A program made the position numbers and the translations under genes. The notes beneath the pieces are model-generated. The model was not told the origin of the DNA, did no database searches, and saw only the letters and a list, made by a program, of their open reading frames with translations. From Phycisphaerae bacterium (GTDB taxonomy: Bacteria; Planctomycetota; Phycisphaerae; Sedimentisphaerales; UBA12454), in assembly GCA_041652575.1 (NCBI GenBank), contig JBAZHC010000013.1, forward strand, positions 1-64,000: a stretch of 64,000 nt of DNA, in the 5' to 3' direction. Shown here piece after piece: positions 36,507 through 43,226 of the stretch; position 1 is the first letter of the stretch; each line of letters starts with the position of its first letter.

Positions 36507-37190
36507 TTAATCCTTAAAGCGATATCCAACGCCGCGGACAGTTTCAATATATTCGCTGCAAGGCCCCAATTTTTTTCGAAGCCCTACTATCTGAACATCT
36601 ACGGCTCTGTCCGTAACCAGGTAGTCATCACCATGCAGCATATCAACAATCTGGTATCGTGTAAAAACCAGGCCCGGTCTTTTAGCTAATGCGTAAAGGA
36701 TATTGAATTCAGTAAAGGTTAAATCTACCAGTTTGTTTTTAATCAGAACCTGACGGCGGGCGGGGTCTATAGTTAAGTCGTGAATTTTTACCGGCGACTT
36801 TTCCAAATCACGTGCTACGTTCCTGTGTAGAATCCTGCGTATTCTGGCTACAAGAACTTTTGGACTGAATGGCTTGGTTAAATAATCATCAGCCCCCAAT
36901 TCCAGACCGGTGACAATATCAGATTCTTCACCTTTAGCGGTAAGCATTATGATTGGAATATTCTGCGTTTTGGCATCACTTTTCAGTTTCTTGCAGACCT
37001 CTAAACCATCGATGCCGGGAAGCATTAAGTCCAGAATCATCAGGTCGGGCATTTTGACCCTTGCTTTTCTCAAGGCATCCTCACCGGTGGTTGCCGTCTC
37101 AACTTTGTAGCCGTTCTTGTCGAGGTTATACCTAACCAGTTCGAGAACGTCCTCCTCATCATCTACAATCAGAATATTTTCCTTTGCCAT
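36507..37190 (-). CDS. phoB: Phosphate-regulon response regulator
   Basis: The 227-residue OmpR/PhoB-type regulator has a receiver domain with acidic pocket DDEED, phosphorylated Asp54 in LMILDLMLPGIDG and Lys in LTAKGEESD. The winged-helix DNA-binding domain (about 130-226) ends YIETVRGVGYRFKD. PhoB-family regulators bind 11-bp direct repeats, which is exactly what is found upstream of this gene and three other units here. The promoter's predicted start point falls on the A of the ATG and no ribosome-binding site is present, so the message may be leaderless. Confidence 0.95.
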   Translation of the reverse strand: MAKENILIVDDEEDVLELVRYNLDKNGYKVETATTGEDALRKARVKMPDLMILDLMLPGIDGLEVCKKLKSDAKTQNIPIIMLTAKGEESDIVTGLELGADDYLTKPFSPKVLVARIRRILHRNVARDLEKSPVKIHDLTIDPARRQVLIKNKLVDLTFTEFNILYALAKRPGLVFTRYQIVDMLHGDDYLVTDRAVDVQIVGLRKKLGPCSEYIETVRGVGYRFKD

Positions 37191-37196
37191 AGCTTT

Positions 37197-37250
37197 TTTA
37201 TACTCTATTTGTATTAGCTTGTTGTTAGCAAAATGTTAGTTTTTTGTTAG
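37197..37250 (-). promoter_or_regulatory. Pho-box promoter of phoB-phoR (four tandem repeats)
   Basis: On the minus strand CTAAC (37250-37246), CTAAC (37239-37235), CTAAC (37228-37224) and CTAAT (37217-37213) lie exactly 11 bp apart. Ten bases follow, then TATAAA (37202-37197). The 6 bases after this -10 run directly into the phoB ATG at 37190. This is the clearest of the four Pho boxes and predicts autoregulation. Confidence 0.85.
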
Positions 37251-37374
37251 TTGGCTTGAGTTTAGTTTACCATAATCTGGTCCAATCTCAACATCTGGTC
37301 TAAATAGAGCTTATCCATAGTTTACAATTCTTGATTTTTGTTGCAAATAGTGATGTCAGATTAGAAAGAGACCG

Positions 37375-37447
37375 GTGTCAAAAAAGTGTCAATCGCCACG
37401 GTATATCCACTTGTCAGTCACTTGTATATTCACTTGTCAACCACTTG
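37375..37447 (+). repeat. Helically phased short direct repeats upstream of phoB
   Basis: GTGTCA occurs at 37375 and 37386 (11 bp apart). CACTTG occurs at 37408, 37419, 37431 and 37442 (steps of 11, 12 and 11 bp), mostly continuing as CACTTGTCA or CACTTGTA. The even helical phase suggests a binding site for a dimeric or tandem DNA-binding protein other than PhoB. A further ACTTGTA lies at about 37667. Confidence 0.5.
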
Positions 37448-37516
37448 CAATCCTCATTTCGGCTCAAAAACACGCGTGTAAGTCATTGTTAGATAGGGTC
37501 TTATGGAGTGTCTATA

Positions 37517-37583
37517 GGACTGTCGATCCGAAGGTTGAGGGTTCTGCCGTAAGGCATCCTGCGGAGAGTCCCTTCGGCCTCGT
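37517..37583 (+). pseudogene. Broken tRNA-Asp copy with a 21-base insertion in the T-loop
   Basis: Bases 37517-37544 match the anticodon arm, variable loop and T-stem of the intact tRNA-Asp at 23.8 kb without a mismatch, including the GTC anticodon. Then 21 foreign bases (37545-37565, containing TGCCGTAAGGCA, a small hairpin) interrupt the T-loop. After them GAGTCCCTTCGGCCTCGTT continues the tRNA 3' end with one C-to-T change. The acceptor 5' strand and D-arm are missing, so it cannot be a working tRNA. Confidence 0.75.
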
Positions 37584-37589
37584 TACGCT

Positions 37590-37628
37590 AACGCCTTGTA
37601 AATTAAAAGACTTACAAGGCGTTTTTGT
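37590..37628 (+). terminator. Strong Rho-independent terminator
   Basis: AACGCCTTGTAA (37590-37601) and TTACAAGGCGTT (37612-37623) form a 12-bp perfect stem with a 10-base loop, running into TTTTTGTTT on the plus strand. No plus-strand gene precedes it except the broken tRNA-Asp, so it is probably the former terminator of that tRNA or stops a small RNA from the phoB-side intergenic region. Confidence 0.85.
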
Positions 37629-37683
37629 TTGCATATAGATTCAAACACCACTATCGAGGATGGTAAACCACTTGTAATTCATC

Positions 37684-39537
37684 TTACTCAACTATTTTGC
37701 CAACACATTTTATGTTGCTGAACGAGGCCTTGGTTAACTGAGAATTATCGTGGCTAAGGCAAAAGATGCCGACATAAGCAGTTTTTGGCAGGCCAGGCAA
37801 AGTAGCCGTCATAAATTTCTCCCATTGGTCATTACCTTTACTATGATAAGATTCAATAGTCTGGCCTTTGCGTATCAGTTTTAAATTTATGCCGGGGAAA
37901 TCATGGCCGAGATGGCCGTCGGTTTTTACGTGCTCGGCTTTGTGATAACGACATATAAATTCGAGTTCGCCGGCAGGTCTTACGCCGAACAGCGCGCAGA
38001 CAGAATCATCGGATAAATTTTCTCTAATCATAACGCCTGCCTTGGCGTACATATGCACAAATGTTAATTCGTCAACGGTCGCGGAAATTTCGCAATCGCC
38101 TTCAATTTTCTTCCATATAAACCGAAACTGGTCGTTTGATAAATAAATGTCAGCACCGGAGGCGTAAAGGTCTATTTTGCTGTCGGAATAGACTTTCTGA
38201 CCGCCGGGAATACTTGTCCCTATATCAGTTGCGGCCCAGCCGATAGGCTTACCATTGAAAGGCGCAGATGTAATCGGCTCGGGCATTGGCGGCGGCTCGG
38301 GCAATGGCGGAAGAGGCTGTTTGTCGGTCAAAGATTTTTTGAGGCCTTCAAAAATTGTATAATCTGAAGATAAAGATTTAAAATAATTTTCTATTTCACT
38401 CAAACTTGCAGTACTGAAATCTATATCCTGTATTGGATTTTTGTTTGTGACCATTTCCCAATACCCTCTGCGTTCTTCGCCCGGGATTGTGATTACCTTA
38501 TACGCCCACATGGTCGCAGCCCAGCCGTATTTGGCATAAGTGTCGAAATGATAACGCATCATTTCCGCACCGCCGGCAGAGGTAAATACAACATTAAATT
38601 CACCCATTAAAAACGGTACATTATATTCTTTAAGTTCATTATCAATATCTTTTAAAACTACTTTTAGAAATCTTGTCTGATTTTTACGTGTCGGGGGGCC
38701 GCCATCGAAAATACCCGGATAACGATGAAGCGAATAAACTACATTGGACCAATTTCTGTCTTTAGGATTTCCCATTTCTTTTATAGAAGCGTGCCCCTGC
38801 ATAAAGATAATATGGTTATTATCAATCGTCCTTATTGCTTTATAAATAGAATCGTAAGCCTTGAGCTGTTCGCTCATATCGGCGCCCCACGGTTCATTTA
38901 ACAAATCATAGCCGGCGATGCAGGAACGGCCTTTGTAACGCTCGGCAATTTGCTGCCAGAGCCAATACGTCCGTTTTTTATAAGATTCATTGTTCCAGAA
39001 TTGATTAAAATCTTCTCTTCCGCAATGTCCCATGTTGCTTTGTCCGCCGGCGGCGCCGTGCAGACAAATAATCGTATAAATTCCCTGTTTTTCGGCCGTG
39101 TCTATGGCATGGTCCAGCCATTTGAAGGCGTTTGGCTTAATATGCATAGGGTTATTTTCGTCTTCGATTAATTGATAATAAACCGGAAGACGCACACAAT
39201 TCATCCCAAAAGACTTAATGATTTCGAAATCCCTGTCTTTTATCCAATTGGCTCTGAAAACATCCATTAACCTGTCTTTTTCCTGATATCCAAAACGAGA
39301 CGCCAGCACAGATTCTAATGTATATTGGTCTCTGATTTTATTGTTATATGAATGCAGCATCCACATTTCTATCGAAAACCAGTTGCCAAGATTGCAGCCT
39401 TTGAGAATTACAGTTTTATCGCTCTCATCAACAATAAAAGTACTCTTTGCTTTCAACATCGGCAATTCAGCGGCATACAAAGGCAGTACGATTGCAGCCA
39501 GTAAAATCAAAATCATATATCGGGTTTTGACAGGCAT
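37684..39537 (-). CDS. Secreted GH5 glucanase (exo-beta-1,3-glucanase-like) with DUF1349-type module
   Basis: The 617-residue enzyme has a signal peptide (1-22) and a GH5 domain (about 28-370) that opens with ILKGCNLGNWFSIEMWML, very like the KGVNLGNWLVLE signature of yeast-type exo-1,3-beta-glucanases (GH5_9). The acid/base Glu is E215 in LLNEPWG and the nucleophile E313 in LMGEFN. A Pro-rich linker (LPPLPEPPPMPEP) leads to a C-terminal concanavalin-like DUF1349-type module (GDCEISATVDELT, AGVMIRENLSDDS), often found on carbohydrate enzymes. It has no dockerin. GGAG lies 8 bases before the ATG. It is second in an operon with an unsecreted GH30, 18 bases downstream of it. Confidence 0.85.
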   Translation of the reverse strand: MPVKTRYMILILLAAIVLPLYAAELPMLKAKSTFIVDESDKTVILKGCNLGNWFSIEMWMLHSYNNKIRDQYTLESVLASRFGYQEKDRLMDVFRANWIKDRDFEIIKSFGMNCVRLPVYYQLIEDENNPMHIKPNAFKWLDHAIDTAEKQGIYTIICLHGAAGGQSNMGHCGREDFNQFWNNESYKKRTYWLWQQIAERYKGRSCIAGYDLLNEPWGADMSEQLKAYDSIYKAIRTIDNNHIIFMQGHASIKEMGNPKDRNWSNVVYSLHRYPGIFDGGPPTRKNQTRFLKVVLKDIDNELKEYNVPFLMGEFNVVFTSAGGAEMMRYHFDTYAKYGWAATMWAYKVITIPGEERRGYWEMVTNKNPIQDIDFSTASLSEIENYFKSLSSDYTIFEGLKKSLTDKQPLPPLPEPPPMPEPITSAPFNGKPIGWAATDIGTSIPGGQKVYSDSKIDLYASGADIYLSNDQFRFIWKKIEGDCEISATVDELTFVHMYAKAGVMIRENLSDDSVCALFGVRPAGELEFICRYHKAEHVKTDGHLGHDFPGINLKLIRKGQTIESYHSKGNDQWEKFMTATLPGLPKTAYVGIFCLSHDNSQLTKASFSNIKCVGKIVE

Positions 39538-39555
39538 TTTTAGTCTCCTTTAAAT

Positions 39556-40908
39556 TTATGGACGGTTAATTATAAGAGTCTGAATCGAGTGAGACGGACT
39601 CTCTAATGTCGCGCTGTAATTTTTAAAACGCAGACAAAAATCTATTTTATTTTCGGTTCTGTTCATAACGACGGTAACGACAGAACCGTTTTGATTTTGA
39701 AAAGCGGTAACTTCAAGATGTTTGCTGCTGGCAGAAGAGAATATTCTTATGGCTCCGGGCTTTATAAATTTGCTGAAGTGTCCGAGATAATAATACGAAC
39801 TTTGATAATGCAGTTTGCCGGTTTTAGTGTCTGCGATAATAGGGGCGTCGCAATAATTATGGGCGTGGTTCGGCCCGCCGTTTTCGTCAAGAAGCATATT
39901 CCAGTCAACCCAGCCTGCTGTCCAGTTATTCAAATCGCCGATAATCGCGTGACCATAACCTTCTCCTGTTTGCCAACTGCCGAGTTTGACGCCTCTTTCA
40001 TGACATCCTTCCGTTGCGATTAAGTGTTTGTCAGAAAAGAAGTTATGTACCTTTGAAAGATTCTCGAAATATGTTCCTGCATACCAGTGAAAACCTACTG
40101 CCCACACATATTTAGCTGCCTGCGGGTCGGAGAGAATTGTTGAAACTCTCTCGACGAGAATATCTTTGTTGTGGTCCCAAACAATAATTTTAATGTGCGA
40201 CAAACCCTGTTCGGCGAATTTCGGTCCGAGATAAAATTTCAGGAAATCTCTTTCTTCCTCATTCGAATAAATGCAGGAGTCCCATCTTTGGACGGCATCA
40301 GGCTCATTTTGTACCGTAACGGCCGAGATAGAAATGCCGGCATCTAAGTACGCTTTAATATATCTTGTAAAATAAAGAGCCCATGCATTATAGCAATCAG
40401 TTTTTAATTTCCCGCCGTTATTCATTTGCGAATTGGTTTTCATCCATGCAGGGGGGCTCCATGGCGAAGCGAAGAGTTTAAATCCTTTTTGAGATGTCCG
40501 CATAGCGTCTTTAATAAATGGAATCAAAAACTTTTTATCGTGAGCGATATTGAAATGTTTAAGCTCGTAATCACCTTCGATATCGTCATAAGAATAATTC
40601 GAGAGACTGAAATCGCAGCTATTAATATGTGTACGACACAAGCTGTAGCCCAGGCCGTCAACCTCGTCAAAATAAGCACGGAGAACCTCATCCTTTTTTT
40701 CCGGAGGAATCTGAGATAAAACATAAGCACCGGCCTCGGTGAAAGCGCCGCCGAATCCTTTTATTACCTGAAATGTTTTTGATACGTCCAGCTCGACAAA
40801 ATCGCAAACCGCAGCAGACTTGTCTTTTGACAGAGAAACCGAGCCTCTGATTGCCAGGCGGTCTTTAGAGTCTTTGGCGGTCAAAATAACCTGAAGGTCA
40901 TTTTCCAT
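39556..40908 (-). CDS. GH30 glycoside hydrolase, cytoplasmic
   Basis: The 450-residue GH30 enzyme has acid/base Glu in VTVQNEPDA and nucleophile Glu in LIATEGCHE, plus family blocks IKGFGGAFTEAGAY, SCDFSLSNYSYDD and LFASPWSPPAWMKTN. There is no signal peptide at ATG 40908 (MENDLQVILT); AGGA lies 9 bases upstream. A frame extension to 40941 adds only a cysteine-rich stretch that does not look like a leader. It should cut beta-linked glucosides (GH30_1/GH30_3 type) inside the cell after import. It leads the operon with GH5 and has a LacI-type operator over its promoter start. Confidence 0.85.
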   Translation of the reverse strand: MENDLQVILTAKDSKDRLAIRGSVSLSKDKSAAVCDFVELDVSKTFQVIKGFGGAFTEAGAYVLSQIPPEKKDEVLRAYFDEVDGLGYSLCRTHINSCDFSLSNYSYDDIEGDYELKHFNIAHDKKFLIPFIKDAMRTSQKGFKLFASPWSPPAWMKTNSQMNNGGKLKTDCYNAWALYFTRYIKAYLDAGISISAVTVQNEPDAVQRWDSCIYSNEEERDFLKFYLGPKFAEQGLSHIKIIVWDHNKDILVERVSTILSDPQAAKYVWAVGFHWYAGTYFENLSKVHNFFSDKHLIATEGCHERGVKLGSWQTGEGYGHAIIGDLNNWTAGWVDWNMLLDENGGPNHAHNYCDAPIIADTKTGKLHYQSSYYYLGHFSKFIKPGAIRIFSSASSKHLEVTAFQNQNGSVVTVVMNRTENKIDFCLRFKNYSATLESPSHSIQTLIINRP

Positions 40909-40996
40909 TAAATTTTTTTCCTGTAAACGAAAACAGCACAAACAGACTCTGTTAAGTCTGTAAATGCAACTATATATTTCAATATGTACTATTACT

Positions 40997-41075
40997 TAGA
41001 AACCGATTGCTATTATAAAATATTGCATTTATAAGTCAAGTTAAACTTGACTTAAAGTTGTATATGTTGTAATAT
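40997..41075. promoter_or_regulatory. Divergent promoters and LacI-type operator between two GH30 genes
   Basis: Minus strand (GH30-GH5 operon): TTGACT (41039-41034), 16-bp spacer, TATAAT (41017-41012), directly followed by the palindrome TAGAAACCGATTGCTA (40997-41012 read on plus). Plus strand (GH30 pair): TTGACT (41047-41052), 17-bp spacer, TAATAT (41070-41075). The two -35 elements form the inverted repeat AAGTCAAG/CTTGACTT. The operator differs from the perfect TAGCAACCGGTTGCTA at two positions. Confidence 0.75.
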
Positions 41076-41104
41076 ACACACAGACAGACTTATATGGATA
41101 TAAA

Positions 41105-43204
41105 ATGGTTCAAAGTTTCAAAAAAATGTACCTTGCACGTTTAATGTCGGTCTTTTTAATGGTGACGGCCTATTCAGGCCTTTGTCTGGCCATACCGCAG
41201 GAACTGATACTTAATGGCGGCTTTGAAAGCGGCTCAGGCGGCGTGCCGAACTCATGGTCAAGCAGGGGAAGCGGCGGATGGGCCACATGGAAGAATGATA
41301 ATGCCTGGGGCAAGTGGGGAACATGGTATGTCAATGCAGGTGCTGCAAGCAGCGGCCAATATCAGGAGTGGGTGCAAAATATCTCGGTAGCGCCCGGTAC
41401 AACCTGCACGTTCAGCGTACAATCCAGAACAGAGGACTGGGGCAGCCCAACCGGCTATATTCAAATTGACTGGAAAAATACATCGGGAACAATCATCAGT
41501 TCCGTTCAGCAAACTCTTTATTCCGGCAGCCAGAATCTTGTATGGGCACTATATAGTCTTGGCCCCGTAACAGTTCCGGCCACTGCCGTAACGGCGGACA
41601 TCATCCTGCATGGAGGATACTATGGAACTGTGTTATTTGACCAGGTCTCAGTTTTGAGTCAGGGTCCAAATACCGATTTTAACGGCGACTACATCGTCAA
41701 TTTCGATGATTTTGTATTGTTCGCAAATTTGTGGCTCACATCATCGACCACGTATGACCTGACGGGAGATGGTTTTGTGGATTTTAGCGACTTATCTGTT
41801 TTTGCTGATAACTGGCTTGCAATCACAAGTCCGCCATATCAAGGCTATCAACTCACCGTTAATGACGTAACAAAGTATCAGACAATGGACGGCTTCGGCG
41901 CTTCACTGACCGAGTCATCCGCGTACCTTATAGGTTACTATCTTAATGCCAATGAGCAGCAAAGCGTGCTTCAAGACCTCTTTGACCCCGATATCGGCAT
42001 CGGTCTGTCCTATTTGCGTCAGCCCATGGGAGCTTCAGACTTTCGTTTGAGTAATTACAGCTATGATGATATTCCCGGCTCTGTCCCTGCCGATTACGGT
42101 CTGACCTCGTTTTCGATTGCGCGTGAAACCACATATATAATTCCGCTGATTCTGGAAGCGATGGAAATTAGTCCCGACATTAAAATTATGGGCTCGCCGT
42201 GGTCTCCGCCGATATGGATGAAAACTCCGCGGGTATGGGAAGGCAAAAGCGGCAGCACCAACAGTACACTAATCGATAACGACAGCGTCTATCAGTCTCT
42301 GGCAAATTACTTTGTCAAATACATTCAGGCCTATGCAGCATGGGGTATTAATATAGATGCCGTAACATTGCAGAATGAGCCGCTTAATGCGACTCCTGCG
42401 TCTCCGGGCCTTGTTATGTCAGCGGCAAATCAAATACGGCTGATAAAGCTGGTCGGACCTGCCTTTGCGGCAAACGACATCACCACAAAGATTATCAGCT
42501 ATGACCATAACTGGGACAACACCTCTTTTGTTACAGCCGTTTACAATGATGCCGTCGCTTCATCGTACGTCGATGGTTCTGCGTGGCATGACTATTTCGG
42601 CGATGTCTCTGTGCAGAGCACCATCCACACTAACTTTCCCACTAAAAATATATATTTTACTGAAAGCTCCGATGGAGTATGGAATGATGAAGGTTTCAGT
42701 GAAGACCTGATAAGAAACGGCAAATTTGTCATTGATGTTACACGCAACTGGGCCAAAACGGTCATAAAATGGAATCTTGCACTGGACCAGAATAATGGAC
42801 CAAAGACGAGCGGTGGCTGCGATACCTGCTACGGCTTTATTACGATTAATTCCGCGACACACGCCGTTTCGCATCGGCCTCAATATTATGCGATAGGTCA
42901 GGCAAGCAAATTCGTGCGGCCCGGAGCATCGCGTATCGACTCAACTCAATCGCCGGGCGCAAATATCAAGAACGTATCTTTCCAGAATCCGGATGGTTCA
43001 ATTGTCTGTTTTGTGGTCAGTCCGGACTCAAGCCCGCACAATCTGAGAATTGCATGGGGGACTAAAACATTCATTTACACCCTGCCGGCTGCTTCAGTCA
43101 GCACGTTCGTATGGAATCCGGGGTCGGATATAGTTAATGTCTGGATCACTACCGGCGACCAGACGAAATTGCTGCAGAAACAGCATATAGTATTCTTCCA
43201 GTGA
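41105..43204 (+). CDS. Secreted GH30 with N-terminal carbohydrate-binding-like module and internal dockerin
   Basis: The 699-residue protein has a signal peptide (1-29), a beta-sandwich-like module (30-185: LNGGFESG, GGWATWK, GQYQEWVQNISVAPG, SRTEDWGSPTGYIQIDW), a two-repeat dockerin (192-240: FNGDYIVNFDDFVLFANLWL and LTGDGFVDFSDLSVFADNWL) and a GH30 domain (about 247-699). Acid/base is E425 (TLQNEP) and nucleophile E520 (YFTESSDG). MDGFGASLTESSAYLI and LSYLRQPMGASDF resemble GH30_3 endo-beta-1,6-glucanases. Placing the dockerin in the middle rather than at the end is unusual. It is the first of a tandem pair, 22 bases apart. Confidence 0.88.
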   Translation: MVQSFKKMYLARLMSVFLMVTAYSGLCLAIPQELILNGGFESGSGGVPNSWSSRGSGGWATWKNDNAWGKWGTWYVNAGAASSGQYQEWVQNISVAPGTTCTFSVQSRTEDWGSPTGYIQIDWKNTSGTIISSVQQTLYSGSQNLVWALYSLGPVTVPATAVTADIILHGGYYGTVLFDQVSVLSQGPNTDFNGDYIVNFDDFVLFANLWLTSSTTYDLTGDGFVDFSDLSVFADNWLAITSPPYQGYQLTVNDVTKYQTMDGFGASLTESSAYLIGYYLNANEQQSVLQDLFDPDIGIGLSYLRQPMGASDFRLSNYSYDDIPGSVPADYGLTSFSIARETTYIIPLILEAMEISPDIKIMGSPWSPPIWMKTPRVWEGKSGSTNSTLIDNDSVYQSLANYFVKYIQAYAAWGINIDAVTLQNEPLNATPASPGLVMSAANQIRLIKLVGPAFAANDITTKIISYDHNWDNTSFVTAVYNDAVASSYVDGSAWHDYFGDVSVQSTIHTNFPTKNIYFTESSDGVWNDEGFSEDLIRNGKFVIDVTRNWAKTVIKWNLALDQNNGPKTSGGCDTCYGFITINSATHAVSHRPQYYAIGQASKFVRPGASRIDSTQSPGANIKNVSFQNPDGSIVCFVVSPDSSPHNLRIAWGTKTFIYTLPAASVSTFVWNPGSDIVNVWITTGDQTKLLQKQHIVFFQ

Positions 43205-43226
43205 CCAAAGGACATTGTTAATCGTA

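Noticed and set aside
37408..37447. CACTTG repeats considered as a CRISPR array
   Set aside because: Repeats are 6-9 bases with 2-6 base gaps; no spacer-sized units and no cas genes.
23767..37583. Idea that the 13.8 kb between tRNA-Asp and its broken copy is an integrated island
   Set aside because: The interval is a core phosphate regulon with no integrase, and the broken copy has an insertion unlike a normal att repeat. Kept only as a border anomaly.
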